A stretch of 64,000 bases of DNA from Mycobacterium pinniadriaticum (GCF_026242045.1 NZ_JAPJDO010000030.1:1-64000), one strand, 5' to 3'. Numbered from the stretch's first letter, positions 43,063 to 52,150 are shown. Translations and numbers: made by a program. The notes: generated by a model not told the origin, from the sequence alone.

Positions 43063-43560
43063 ATGCGCGGCCCGCGCCGCACCGCCAGTCCGGTACGCCT
43101 CACTCTCAACTCGCTGCTGGGTGGTGACATCGATGGAGCGTGGTGGCCACGCACCGGCTCACTGGCTAGTGAGCTACCCGACTTGATCGATGCGCTGCAC
43201 GTGTCGCTGGGTGAGGTCGTCGACATCAATATCAACTGGTCGGCAACCGCGGCCGCACCAATCCTGGATGCCCATTTCGCCAACGCGATGCGGAGCATGC
43301 GGTGGAACGACAGCCGTCAGCGGATCATGGTGGTCGTCGGCCGAGAAGCTTGCGCCCGACTGCTGGTCATCCCGCACACCACGACCCAAGCTCTCGGTTG
43401 GATGGTCATGCGGCACGCGGCAACTATGCAGGTTGTCGACGAGGATCGCGACGTCCCGGAGTACGCGGTCGCCGATCAGGTGGTGCGTGCGGCGCGGGAG
43501 CAAAGCGCGGCATCGGCGCGCACGCTGGACGCACCCGCCGCAGAGGCGCCGAAAGACTGA
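43063..43560 (+). CDS. DUF5994 protein (3)
   Basis: 165 residues from ATG 43063; GTG 43054 is possible. Family marks: VRLTLNSLLGGDIDGAWWPR and LASELPDLIDALHVSLGEV, ending with an Ala-rich tail. It is more divergent than copies (1) and (2): the usual LLLLVVP strand is here RLLVIPH. It lies 140 bases after the TetR gene and ends at a strong terminator. Confidence 0.82.
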   Translation: MRGPRRTASPVRLTLNSLLGGDIDGAWWPRTGSLASELPDLIDALHVSLGEVVDININWSATAAAPILDAHFANAMRSMRWNDSRQRIMVVVGREACARLLVIPHTTTQALGWMVMRHAATMQVVDEDRDVPEYAVADQVVRAAREQSAASARTLDAPAAEAPKD

Positions 43561-43567
43561 TGAAAAG

Positions 43568-43604
43568 CCTAGGGCTGGTACGGCAATGCCGTACCAGCCC
43601 TAGG
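43568..43604. terminator. Bidirectional terminator, 18-base-pair perfect stem
   Basis: The arms 43568-43585 and 43587-43604 are exact inverted repeats with one central base. It lies between the DUF5994 gene (plus) and the cold-shock gene (minus). The minus-strand transcript runs on into CTTTT, as in an intrinsic terminator; on the plus strand the T-tract is poor. Confidence 0.8.
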
Positions 43605-43621
43605 TGTGGTTTGGGGTTCGA

Positions 43622-43825
43622 TCAGACCGCGGAGACTTGCGTCGCCTGGGGGCCCTTAGGCCCCTGTCCTACCTCGAACTGGACACGCTGGTTCTCCTCG
43701 AGCGACTTGAAGCCGCTGCCCTGAATTTCCGAGTAGTGGACGAACAGATCCTGATCGCCACTGTCGGGAGCGATGAAGCCGAAGCCCTTTTCGCCGTTGA
43801 ACCATTTCACAGTTCCCTGTGCCAT
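43622..43825 (-). CDS. Cold-shock protein, CspA family
   Basis: 67 residues from ATG 43825 (MAQGTVKWFN; GAGAGAAGAAAG upstream). RNP1-like KGFGFIAPDSG and RNP2-like DLFVHYSEI are intact; an RNA chaperone that melts mRNA structure. It follows the DEAD-box helicase gene by 75 bases on the same strand, so both may be one cold-response unit, ending at the strong terminator. Confidence 0.95.
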   Translation of the reverse strand: MAQGTVKWFNGEKGFGFIAPDSGDQDLFVHYSEIQGSGFKSLEENQRVQFEVGQGPKGPQATQVSAV

Positions 43826-43900
43826 CTTACTTTCTTCTCTCATTCAAATGGATGCCTGAAGCATCCGGTGCTCGTCGCGGCGGGACCGCCGCAACGAAAT

Positions 43901-45199
43901 CTATTTGGCGCCAACCGCGGAGCGCGGCCGACGGGAACGGCGGCGGGTGGACCGGCCACCGCCACCTGGGCGATGCTGCATGGGCGTGTGCCGCTGCGGC
44001 GTGGGCGTCGAGGCGGCGGTCGGCGCCTGGTATGGAGCGACCTCGCCCACCAGCGCCTGTACCGACTCCGAATCCGCGGAAACCTGTTGGGCCGCAACTT
44101 TGATGCCCGCCTTGCGCAGCAATGCCTGTGTATCGCGGCGCTGTTCGGGCAGCACGACGGTCACGACATCGCCGGAGCGCCCCGCTCGCGCGGTGCGGCC
44201 GGACCGGTGTAGGTAGGCCTTGTGCTCGGCCGGCGGATCGATGTGTACCACCAGCTCGACGTCGTCGACGTGGACACCGCGCGCGGCGATGTCGGTGGCG
44301 ACCAGGACTCGGGCCGTCCCGGCGGCGAACGCCGCCAGGTTGCGATCACGTGCCGGCTGAGAAAGGTTGCCGTGCAGGTCAACTGATGGAATCCCGGCCT
44401 GGTTCAGCTGCTTGGCCAATTTGCGCGCATGGTGCTTGGTGCGCAGGAACAGGATTCGGCGGCCGGCGCCGGAGGCGAGCGTGTGTACCAGTTCCTTCTT
44501 GGCTTCGGCACCGGCCACGTGGAACACGTGATGGGTCATCGCGTCCACCGGGGACTGGTCGGAGTCCACGGCGTGCGACACCTCGTCGCGCAGGAACCGG
44601 TTGACCAGCTTGTCGACGCCGTTGTCCAGCGTCGCCGAGAACAGCAACCGCTGCCCGCCGGCGGGTGTGGCGGACAGGATCCGGGTGACGCCGGGCAGGA
44701 AGCCCAGGTCGGCCATGTGGTCGGCCTCGTCGATCACGGTGATCGCGACGGCGTCGAGGCTGATCAGGCGCTGGCGGATCAGGTCTTCGAGGCGGCCCGG
44801 GCAGGCGACGACGATGTCGACGCCGGATTGCAGGGCCTTGACCTGCTTGTTCTGCGGCACGCCGCCAAAGATGGTGGTGACGCGTAGGCCGGACACCTCA
44901 GCCAGCGGCTGCAGTGTCGAGGTGATCTGGGTGGCCAGCTCACGGGTGGGCGCCAGCACCAGGCCCGCAGGTCGTGCCGCACGTCGCGTGGTGCCGGTCA
45001 GCCTGCTGATCAGCGGGAGGGAGAACGCCAGGGTCTTGCCGCTGCCGGTCTTGCCGCGGCCGAGCACGTCACGGCCGGCCAACGTGTCCGGCAGGGTCGA
45101 GACCTGGATCGGGAAGGGATGGGTGATGCCGTTGTCGGACAGGGCGCGCACCAGTGGTGCGGGCACGCCGAGGTCGGCAAACGTTGATTCGGTTTTCAT
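43901..45199 (-). CDS. DEAD-box RNA helicase
   Basis: 432 residues. All motifs are present: Q-motif region FADLGVPAPLVRALSDNGITHPFPIQ (in part), GRGKTGSGKT (Walker A), PTRELATQ, DEAD in VIDEADHMADLGF, SAT in LFSATLD, and HRSGRTARAGR. The C-terminal tail is Arg/Pro/Gly-rich (RSTRRRSRRPRSAVGAK), an RNA-binding extension usual in RhlE/CshA-type helicases. It unwinds RNA in ribosome assembly or cold adaptation. Confidence 0.93.
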   Translation of the reverse strand: MKTESTFADLGVPAPLVRALSDNGITHPFPIQVSTLPDTLAGRDVLGRGKTGSGKTLAFSLPLISRLTGTTRRAARPAGLVLAPTRELATQITSTLQPLAEVSGLRVTTIFGGVPQNKQVKALQSGVDIVVACPGRLEDLIRQRLISLDAVAITVIDEADHMADLGFLPGVTRILSATPAGGQRLLFSATLDNGVDKLVNRFLRDEVSHAVDSDQSPVDAMTHHVFHVAGAEAKKELVHTLASGAGRRILFLRTKHHARKLAKQLNQAGIPSVDLHGNLSQPARDRNLAAFAAGTARVLVATDIAARGVHVDDVELVVHIDPPAEHKAYLHRSGRTARAGRSGDVVTVVLPEQRRDTQALLRKAGIKVAAQQVSADSESVQALVGEVAPYQAPTAASTPTPQRHTPMQHRPGGGGRSTRRRSRRPRSAVGAK

Positions 45200-45444
45200 G
45201 GTGCCTTTCGGGCATCAGATGGGGTGGCGAGATTGCCGGGAGGCAAAATCGATCGCCGCGAGACTGTGTGCTGGGGCACAAAATCAGCTGAACTCGGCTC
45301 CCGGAAGTCCGGAAGTGCCGGTGAAGTGAAGGTGTTCCACGACGTGTCGGCGACTTCGTCGTGACGCCAACGTTGTGACCAGCATAGCAGCGCCGCGCCG
45401 TCGCACCGATTCGGGTGTCGGCACAGCCCGGAGCAGTAGCATCG

Positions 45445-45829
45445 ATGCCTACCGTGATCGATCAGTCGCCGCCGCGTCGGGCCGCCCAGCTCGGGCTCAG
45501 CGAGCTGGTGTCGATAGGTATCGGCGGGATGGTCGGCGGCCTGCTGGCGACCGCGGTCGGAACGTTGCTCGTGGTCAACACCGTCGACATCCAGGGCATC
45601 AGCCTGATGGGGGTCGTCGGGATTCCTGATCATCGTCACGGTCGCCGGAGCGGTGGCCTGCCTGGGTTCGTTCGTCGCCCTGACCGTGTACACGGCCACG
45701 ACGGCCATCGACCACCTGTGGGTGCTGGTCGGGTTTCTGCTCAGCGCTCTCGTCATCGAGGGTGCAGTCCAGCTGCGCGGGCGCAAAGTGCACCATGCCG
45801 GATCATCGATTCCCGACCGTTCCGGATGA
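45445..45829 (+). pseudogene. Small membrane protein gene with a +1 frameshift
   Basis: From ATG 45445 the first frame reads a cytosolic start and a first membrane helix (IGGMVGGLLATAVGTLLVVN) up to about 45618. The next frame (+1) then reads two more good membrane helices (GFLIIVTVAGAVACLGSFVA, then LWVLVGFLLSALVIEGAV) to a stop at 45829, five bases before the methyltransferase start. In the original frame the rest is His/Arg-rich nonsense. One extra G in either G-run (45609-45613 or 45619-45621) would explain it: a real lesion, a programmed shift or an assembly error. Confidence 0.7.
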
Positions 45830-45833
45830 GGCC

Positions 45834-46400
45834 ATGACCGCGACCGACCGCGCCCGCTGGGACGACCGCTATGCCGGCCGGGTCGGTGGCGCGCCCGCCC
45901 TGCCCGAGGTGTTCGCCCAGCAGGTGGATGCCATCCCGGTGGCGGGGCCGGCGCTGGAGTTGGCCTGCGGATCCGGATCGGCCGCGGTCTGGCTGGCCGA
46001 GCGGGGCATGACCGTGTGGGGTGTCGACGTATCGGCCGTCGCGATCGAGCAGGCGCGGGAGCTGGCTTCCCGCCACGGCGTCGCGGACCGGTGCCGGTTT
46101 TCCGTCGTCGATCTCGACGATGGACTGCCACCGGGCCCGCCGGCCGCGATGATCCTGTGCCACCGGTTTCGCGACCCACGCCTGTATCCCGCGATCGCCG
46201 GCAGGCTCGCGGCGGGCGGCCTGCTGGCGATATGCGTGCTCAGCGAGGTCGGTGCGCGGCCGGGTCAGTTCCGGGCCACGGCGGGCGAACTCGGCGAGGC
46301 GTTCGCCGACCTGCAACCGATCAGCGCGGGTGAAGGTGAAGGCCAGGCATGGCTGCTTGCCCGGGCGAAAGGAGAACCACAATGGCCCAGCCCTCAGTGA
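45834..46400 (+). CDS. Class I SAM-dependent methyltransferase
   Basis: 188 residues from ATG 45834; a longer start at 45795 is possible. Motif I ALELACGSGSAAVWLAERG, GVDVSAVAIEQAREL (motif II acid), and the VDLDDGLPPGPPAAMILC strand fit TehB/UbiE-like methyltransferases. Methyl acceptor unknown. It overlaps the next gene by 19 bases. Confidence 0.85.
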   Translation: MTATDRARWDDRYAGRVGGAPALPEVFAQQVDAIPVAGPALELACGSGSAAVWLAERGMTVWGVDVSAVAIEQARELASRHGVADRCRFSVVDLDDGLPPGPPAAMILCHRFRDPRLYPAIAGRLAAGGLLAICVLSEVGARPGQFRATAGELGEAFADLQPISAGEGEGQAWLLARAKGEPQWPSPQ

Positions 46401-47089
46401 TATTCGGGGCCCGATTCAACGGCCCACCCGGCAGCGCCAACGGCGGGTACGCCTGTGGGGTGATCGCCGCCCGGGTTCCGGCGGACCTGGTCGAGGTGAC
46501 GTTGCGCCGGCCGCCGCCGCTGGACACCCCGCTGCTGGTCGAGCAGGCCGGGCCGACCTACCAGGTGCGCCCGGCCGGCGGGGAGGTCGTGGCGGTGGCC
46601 AAACCGGTCGACGAACCCGTCGACGCGGTGCCGCCCGTTCTCGACATTCCCGCCGACGCGCCGATCGCGCTGGCCGACGCCGTCCATCCGTTCCGTGGCT
46701 GCTTCACCTGCGGCCCCGATCGCGAGCCCGGCGACGGGCTGCGGATTTTCGCCAAACGGCTTGCGGGCCAGTCGATTCTGGCCGACAGGTGGACGCCGGA
46801 CGAGTCGCTGGCCGATGACGACGGTGTGATACGGCCCGAGATCGTGTGGGCGGCGCTGGATTGCCCCGGCGGGTGGGCGGCGTTCGGCCGCATCCCGGGT
46901 GGCGTCGCGGTGCTGGGCCGGATGACCGCCCGCATCGACCGGCGGCCGCTGGTGGGGGAGCCGTGTGTGGTGGTGGCGACCTCGGACTGGCATGACGGTC
47001 GCAAAATCGGTGCGAAAACCGCCCTCTACACCGCCGCCGGGGAACTGCTCGCCGCGGCGCGCGCGGTGTGGATCGACTCGACCGCTTAG
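46382..47089 (+). CDS. Hot-dog-like protein of unknown function
   Basis: 235 residues from ATG 46382 with AAAGGAG upstream. Two half-domains: GARFNGPPGSANGGYACGV and FRGCFTCGPDREPGDGLRIF, the second with a Cys pair, then VWAALDCPGGWAAFG. The layout suggests a double hot-dog thioesterase/dehydratase-like fold, but the catalytic residue cannot be assigned. Common in mycobacteria without known role. Confidence 0.7.
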   Translation: MAQPSVIFGARFNGPPGSANGGYACGVIAARVPADLVEVTLRRPPPLDTPLLVEQAGPTYQVRPAGGEVVAVAKPVDEPVDAVPPVLDIPADAPIALADAVHPFRGCFTCGPDREPGDGLRIFAKRLAGQSILADRWTPDESLADDDGVIRPEIVWAALDCPGGWAAFGRIPGGVAVLGRMTARIDRRPLVGEPCVVVATSDWHDGRKIGAKTALYTAAGELLAAARAVWIDSTA

Positions 47090-47092
47090 CGG

Positions 47093-47938
47093 CTAGCGCA
47101 GCTTCACCATCCGGGTCGTGGAGCTCTCGTCGAGCTCCACGACATCGGTGCGGGACCGCAGGAAATCGCTGAATGACTTGAAGCCCAACGCCTTTTCGGA
47201 GAACGACGGGTCCATGCGCTTCATCTGAGCCTTGACCGCCGAATTGTGCATCCAGTCGGCGTCGTCCTTCTCCAGGCCGATCTGCAACGCCCGCTTCAGC
47301 AGTGCGGTGGCCGCGGTCTGCGGGTCCGGCGGTTCGGGATCGGCGGTGCGTTTGGTGCGCTTGGCCGGCTCCTGGTCCGGAGGTGGTTCGGACACCGGCA
47401 CCCCGGGCAGTGAGTCGTAGATGACGAACTCGTCGCAGGCCGCGGCCAGTGACCGGCTAGAGGCCCCGGCCACTCCGATCCCGACGACATAACGGCCCAG
47501 GCGCTTGCAGCGCTGCGCGAGCGGGATGTAGTCGGAGTCGCCGGCGACGATCACCACGTGGGTCAGGTCGGGCAGCCGGAACATGTCCTCGACGGCGTCG
47601 ACGGCCAACCGGATGTCGGCGGCGTTTTTGCCATAGGCGGCCGCGGGGAACAGCTGCACCAGATCGACGGCCCGGCCGACCAGCTGCTCGCGATATTCGG
47701 CGTTGACGTCCGCCGACCAGTCGGCGTAGGCCCGGGTGAGCACCACCGTGCCGAACGACGAGGCGAAGTCCAGGATCGCGCCCACGTCCACCCGTGCGCG
47801 GGACAACTTCGCCGCCTCCAGGCCCTTGGCCTTGTCTCGTTGAAAAGAGTTGCGGCCGTTGATCTGGTCGTAGCGCGAGATGACGATGTTGTCGAAGTCG
47901 AGGTACACCGCGACACGGGCAGCACCGGGTTCGGTCAT
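47093..47938 (-). CDS. NYN-domain nuclease with C-terminal LOTUS/OST-HTH domain
   Basis: 281 residues from ATG 47938. The NYN (PIN-like) core has its acids in AVYLDFDNIV, RLAVDAVEDMF and VIVAGDSDYIPLAQRCKRLG (DSD). After a Pro/Lys linker the C-terminal part (DADWMHNSAVKAQMKRMDPSFSEKALGFKSFSDFL, in part) is an OST-HTH/LOTUS RNA-binding domain. Family members cut or bind RNA; bacterial targets are unknown. It converges on the hot-dog gene with 3 bases between. Confidence 0.88.
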   Translation of the reverse strand: MTEPGAARVAVYLDFDNIVISRYDQINGRNSFQRDKAKGLEAAKLSRARVDVGAILDFASSFGTVVLTRAYADWSADVNAEYREQLVGRAVDLVQLFPAAAYGKNAADIRLAVDAVEDMFRLPDLTHVVIVAGDSDYIPLAQRCKRLGRYVVGIGVAGASSRSLAAACDEFVIYDSLPGVPVSEPPPDQEPAKRTKRTADPEPPDPQTAATALLKRALQIGLEKDDADWMHNSAVKAQMKRMDPSFSEKALGFKSFSDFLRSRTDVVELDESSTTRMVKLR

Positions 47939-48081
47939 GTGCTCAAGTCTTGTCCATATTGTGACGCGGCACGCGCCTTTGCCCGAACGCCCGGTCCAGC
48001 CGCTCCGTCTATGCTTCAGGGATCCGATCGAGCATCGGTATCCGGCAGCCGTGGCCGACCGCGTACGCATGGAGTGAGCAG

Positions 48082-49338
48082 TTGAGCTGGAGTCGTCGTG
48101 CCCGTGGGGCCTGCCTCGGAGTCGTCCTGGCAGTCCTGGCCGTGCTCGGCGGTGTCGTCGTCTCCACCGCGCCGCGCTGCCCGGAGCACTGCCGCACCGA
48201 GGCGGCCGCGCTGAGCCCCCGGCCGGCCCCGTCCCCGGATCCGGCCTCCGTGACACTCACCCCCGCTGACGGGGCCACCGACGTCGACCCGCTGGGCGGC
48301 ATCAGGGTGGTGGCCACGAGCGGCTTGCTGACCCACGTCACGATGGTCAATGACGCCGACAAGTCCGTGCCGGGCGTCGTCACCCCCGACTTCAAGACCT
48401 GGAAGCCCACCGTGCCGCTGGGCTATGGCCGCACCTACACCCTGACCGTCGACGCCCGCGGCCCGGGCGGCGTTCCGTCCACGATGTCGTCGACCTTCCA
48501 GACCCTGGTGCCCAGCGATCAGACCGAGGTCTACCTGACCACACCGGGCGGTCACCCGCTCGACGGTGGCCGGTTCGGGATCGGCACCGTCGTCGTCGCG
48601 CACTTCGACGAGCCGATCACCGACCGGGCGGCCGCCGAGCGGCACCTCTCGGTCACCACCGACCCGCCGGTCCGCGGATCGTGGTACTGGTTCGACGATC
48701 AGAACGCCCACTGGCGTCCGGAAAAGTACTACGCCCCGGGCACTTCGGTGACCGTCAAGGCCGACGTCTACGGGGTCCCCCTGGGAGACGGCCTGTACGG
48801 CGAAGAGGACTCCGCCGCGACGTTCACCATCGGCGACGCGCACCTGTCCGTCGCCGACGACACCACCAAGCAGGTCAGCGTGTACGACAACGGCGCGCTG
48901 GTGCGCACCATGCCGACCTCGATGGGCAGGGGCGGCTCGGAGACCATCGGCGCCCAGACGCTGACGTTCTGGACACCGCCGGGCATCTATACGGTGATGG
49001 ACAAGGCCAACCCGGTGGTCATGGACTCGTCGACCTACGGCCTGCCCATCAACTCCCGGCTCGGCTACCGCGAGACCATCCCGTACGCCACGCGGATCAG
49101 CCCCGACGGCATCTATCTGCACCAGCTGAACGCGACCGTGTGGGCCCAGGGCAACACCGACACCTCGCACGGTTGCCTGAACCTCAGCGGCGAGAACGCG
49201 GAATGGTTCTACGACTTCTCCGTGCCCGGTGACGTCGTCGAGGTCCGCAACACCGGCGGCCCGCCGCTACAGCTCACCGAGAACGGTGACTGGACGCTAC
49301 CGTGGAGCGAGTGGCTCAAAGGCAGTGCGTTGCACTGA
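48082..49338 (+). CDS. L,D-transpeptidase (1), LdtMt2-like
   Basis: 418 residues from TTG 48082. Signal-anchor (ACLGVVLAVLAVLGGVVVST), then two Ig-like domains (about 55-160 and 160-255), and a YkuD catalytic domain: HQLNATVWAQGNTDTSHGCLNL with His363 and nucleophile Cys365. It makes 3-3 peptidoglycan cross-links. A closely similar paralogue follows 166 bases later. A Cys-rich start of the mature part (PRCPEHC) is shared with it. Confidence 0.93.
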   Translation: MSWSRRARGACLGVVLAVLAVLGGVVVSTAPRCPEHCRTEAAALSPRPAPSPDPASVTLTPADGATDVDPLGGIRVVATSGLLTHVTMVNDADKSVPGVVTPDFKTWKPTVPLGYGRTYTLTVDARGPGGVPSTMSSTFQTLVPSDQTEVYLTTPGGHPLDGGRFGIGTVVVAHFDEPITDRAAAERHLSVTTDPPVRGSWYWFDDQNAHWRPEKYYAPGTSVTVKADVYGVPLGDGLYGEEDSAATFTIGDAHLSVADDTTKQVSVYDNGALVRTMPTSMGRGGSETIGAQTLTFWTPPGIYTVMDKANPVVMDSSTYGLPINSRLGYRETIPYATRISPDGIYLHQLNATVWAQGNTDTSHGCLNLSGENAEWFYDFSVPGDVVEVRNTGGPPLQLTENGDWTLPWSEWLKGSALH

Positions 49339-49504
49339 GATTGTCGACGCAAACGTTAAATTCCGCTAATGAATCGATGTTTGCTGCAGGTGACGGCCAC
49401 GCCGGGGTTCGTCGAGTGACGAGACGGGCCCGCGGCCGTCTATGATCTCAGGCGTCAATGGTGACGCCGGCAACTCATCGTCGACCAGTTCTGGAGTGAT
49501 TTCG

Positions 49505-50773
49505 GTGGTCTTTACCCGTCGTGCGCGCACGGCAAGCCTGGCGGTGGGGGTGTTACTCCTGGCCGTCCTGGTGAGTGACGTCGCCGGCTTACCCGGGTGT
49601 CACGATGGCTGCAAGACCGCCACCGCCACCGCGCAGGTGCAGTTGCCACCGGCGCCGCCCAAGCCACCGATTGTGGGCGTCGCGCCGGCGAACGCCTCGG
49701 CCGACCTCAGCCCGCTGAGCCGGGTGTCCGCCCAGGTGGTCGGCGGCAGTCTGACGAGTGTCTCGCTGGTGGACGACTACGGCAACACCTTGGCCGGGGC
49801 GCTCTCGCCGGACCGGACATCGTGGCAGCCGACGGTGCCGCTGAAGTACGGGCGTACCTACACGATGCAGGTGGACAGCCTGGGCGCCAGCGGCGTGCCG
49901 CTGGCACGGACCACCACCTTTGCGACGGCGTCGCCCAACAACCTCACCCAGGTGTACCTCGAGACGCCGGGTGGCCTGCCCATCCATGAGGATGTGCGAT
50001 ACGGCATCGGCACGATCATCGCCGCGCGGTTCGACGAACAGATCGCCGACAAGGCAGCCGCCGAACGCAATCTGGTGGTGACCACCAACCCCCCGGTGCG
50101 GGGATCGTGGTACTGGGTCGATGACAAGACCGCGCACTGGCGACCGGTGAAGTACTACGCGCCCGGAACGACCGTCACCGTGGCCGCCAACATCTTCGGG
50201 GTGCGCCTCGGCGACGGCCTCTATGGAAACGAGAATGCCAACGCCACCTTCACCATTGGTGACGCACACGTCACGATTGCCGACGACGTCACCAAGACGG
50301 TCAGTGTCTTCGACAACGGCAAGTTGGTTCGGGCGATGCCCACGTCAATGGGTAAGGGTGGTTACCAAACCATTGCCGGACGGACGTTTTCGTTCTGGAC
50401 ACCGCCGGGTGTGTACACGGTGATCGACAAGGCCGAATCGGTGACGATGGATTCGTCGAGCTACGGTCTGCCGGTGGCCTCCTCGGAGGGATACAAGGTC
50501 AAGATCCCATATGCCACCCGGATCAGCACCGACGGCATCTATCTGCACCAGCTCAACGACACCAGGTGGGCACAGGGCAACACCAACGTCTCGCACGGAT
50601 GTTTGAACCTCAACGGCGAGAACGCGGCCTGGTTCTACGACTTCTCCCAGCCCGGTGACGTGGTGGAGGTGAAGAACACCGGTGGTCCCGGTCTCGAGAT
50701 CTGGCAGAACGGCGACTGGACATTGCCGTGGGGCGAGTGGCTGAAGGGCAGTGCCCTGGCTCCCAAGCCGTAG
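49505..50773 (+). CDS. L,D-transpeptidase (2), tandem paralogue
   Basis: 422 residues from GTG 49505, with CTGGAG upstream; GTG 49496 is possible. Same architecture as (1): anchor (ASLAVGVLLLAVLVSDVAG), PGCHDGC, two Ig-like domains and YkuD with SHGCLNL (nucleophile Cys366). Long stretches are identical to (1), for example GSWYW and LNLSGENA/LNLNGENA, so the pair arose by gene duplication. Confidence 0.93.
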   Translation: MVFTRRARTASLAVGVLLLAVLVSDVAGLPGCHDGCKTATATAQVQLPPAPPKPPIVGVAPANASADLSPLSRVSAQVVGGSLTSVSLVDDYGNTLAGALSPDRTSWQPTVPLKYGRTYTMQVDSLGASGVPLARTTTFATASPNNLTQVYLETPGGLPIHEDVRYGIGTIIAARFDEQIADKAAAERNLVVTTNPPVRGSWYWVDDKTAHWRPVKYYAPGTTVTVAANIFGVRLGDGLYGNENANATFTIGDAHVTIADDVTKTVSVFDNGKLVRAMPTSMGKGGYQTIAGRTFSFWTPPGVYTVIDKAESVTMDSSSYGLPVASSEGYKVKIPYATRISTDGIYLHQLNDTRWAQGNTNVSHGCLNLNGENAAWFYDFSQPGDVVEVKNTGGPGLEIWQNGDWTLPWGEWLKGSALAPKP

Positions 50774-50830
50774 GGGTGGGTATCGGCGTTGAGCCCTCGT
50801 GCTGACGCCCAGGTGCTTAGATGGCGAAGC

Positions 50831-51733
50831 GTGGACATACTGCGCACGCCGGACAGCCGCTTCGCCGGTCTCGAGGGTTATCCGTTCGAGCCGAACTACT
50901 ACGAGGTCTCCGCAGATGACTCACCACCCCTGCGGATGCACTACGTCGACGAGGGGCCGCAGGACGGCCCACCGGTCGTGCTGCTGCACGGCGAACCCAG
51001 CTGGAGCTATCTGTACCGGACCATGATCCCGCCGCTGGCCGCGGCCGGACATCGCGTGCTGGCACCCGATCTGATCGGCTTCGGTCGCTCGGACAAGCCG
51101 ACCCGCCCTGACGACTACACCTATCTGCGTCACGTGCAATGGGTAACGTCGTGGATGAACGGCCTCGACCTGCGCGACGTAACACTGGTGGTCCAGGACT
51201 GGGGGTCCTTGATCGGGTTGCGGGTCGCGGCCGAGAACAGCGACCGGTTCGCAAAGCTGTTCATCGCCAATGGCTTTCTTCCCACCGCCACGCAGCCCAC
51301 CCCGCCCGCCTTCCACGTGTGGCGCGCATTCGCCAAATACACGCCGGTGTTCAGCGCCGGCCGCATCGTGGCCATCGCGACGGTCAACAAGTTGTCGGCC
51401 GCCATTCGGGCGGGATACAACGCGCCGTTCCCCGACAAGCGCTACCAGGCCGGGGCTCGCGCCTTCCCGCAGCTGGTGCCGACCTCGCCGACGGACCCCG
51501 CCATCCCGGCCAATCGCGCCGCCTGGGATGCGCTGGGCCGCTGGGACAAACCCACGCTGTGCGTATTCGGTTCCGGCGACCCGATCCTCGGCAAGGCCGA
51601 CGGGCCGCTCATCGCGCACATTCCCGGAGCGACCGGTCAGCCTCATGCGCGGATCAGGGCGGGTCACTTCATCCAGGAGGACGCCGGCCCCGAGTTGGCG
51701 CGCCGACTGCTGGAGTGGGAAGCCGGTCTGTGA
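50831..51733 (+). CDS. dhmA: Haloalkane dehalogenase
   Basis: 300 residues from GTG 50831, chosen because the M. tuberculosis enzyme (Rv2296) starts and ends at equivalent positions; a TTG at 50789 would add 14. Catalytic set: nucleophile Asp123 in VQDWGS, Asp250 in GSGDPILG, His279 in GHFIQEDAG, halide-holding Trp124, and HGEPSW at 53-58 for the oxyanion. Cleaves carbon-halogen bonds by hydrolysis. Natural substrate in mycobacteria is unknown. Confidence 0.95.
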   Translation: MDILRTPDSRFAGLEGYPFEPNYYEVSADDSPPLRMHYVDEGPQDGPPVVLLHGEPSWSYLYRTMIPPLAAAGHRVLAPDLIGFGRSDKPTRPDDYTYLRHVQWVTSWMNGLDLRDVTLVVQDWGSLIGLRVAAENSDRFAKLFIANGFLPTATQPTPPAFHVWRAFAKYTPVFSAGRIVAIATVNKLSAAIRAGYNAPFPDKRYQAGARAFPQLVPTSPTDPAIPANRAAWDALGRWDKPTLCVFGSGDPILGKADGPLIAHIPGATGQPHARIRAGHFIQEDAGPELARRLLEWEAGL

Positions 51734-51736
51734 CGT

Positions 51737-51752
51737 TGTGACGTAGTTCACA
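51737..51752. promoter_or_regulatory. Crp-type binding site upstream of usfY
   Basis: TGTGACGTAGTTCACA is a perfect TGTGA-N6-TCACA palindrome, the consensus of cAMP receptor proteins including mycobacterial Crp. Its centre is 52 bases before the usfY ATG. Confidence 0.65.
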
Positions 51753-51796
51753 AGCGGCGTAGATTGGTCGGTATCTCCGGACGAAGGGAGATCGCG

Positions 51797-52108
51797 ATGA
51801 AAGGTGCGTATCGCGATCCGGTCGATCACTCCAGGACGACGCAACCGCATGCCGGCGAGTCGTTCATCGATACATTGTGGCTGCCTGGACTATTTCTCAT
51901 CGCCCTCGGTGTGGTGGGTTTGGCCGGGATCATCGCAGCGTTGGCGTACAACCATCACGAGCTGTTGATGATGCTGGGATCCGTCGCGGCGGGCCTGCTG
52001 GTAGTCGGTGCGTTGTTGATCATGGCCGAGCATCAGCGAGTGAAGCGGGTCGAGCGTCGCTGGCTGGCCGAACATCCCGGCCATCCACACAATCACCACG
52101 CGGCGTAG
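51797..52108 (+). CDS. usfY: UsfY-like membrane protein
   Basis: 103 residues from ATG 51797 with GAAGGGAG upstream. YRDPVDHSRTTQPHAGESFID and the two membrane helices (LPGLFLIALGVVGLAGIIAA and LGSVAAGLLVVGALLIMA), then RRWLAEHPG match UsfY, the gene next to sigF in mycobacteria. Here there is no usfX or sigF, so it is a separated copy. Function unknown; members are stress-induced. Confidence 0.85.
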   Translation: MKGAYRDPVDHSRTTQPHAGESFIDTLWLPGLFLIALGVVGLAGIIAALAYNHHELLMMLGSVAAGLLVVGALLIMAEHQRVKRVERRWLAEHPGHPHNHHAA

Positions 52109-52128
52109 CGGGGGCGTTGCGCGATCGA

Positions 52129-52150
52129 GCACCCGGGTGGGCCCGGGTGC
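52129..52150. terminator. Hairpin after usfY
   Basis: Arms GCACCCGGG (52129-52137) and CCCGGGTGC (52142-52150) with a 4-base loop, 20 bases after the usfY stop. No strong T-tract follows, as is usual in mycobacteria. Confidence 0.6.

Noticed and set aside
47961..47972. GTG-N6-CAC, a partial Crp-like core before the first L,D-transpeptidase gene
   Set aside because: Only the core matches; such sequences are frequent in GC-rich DNA.
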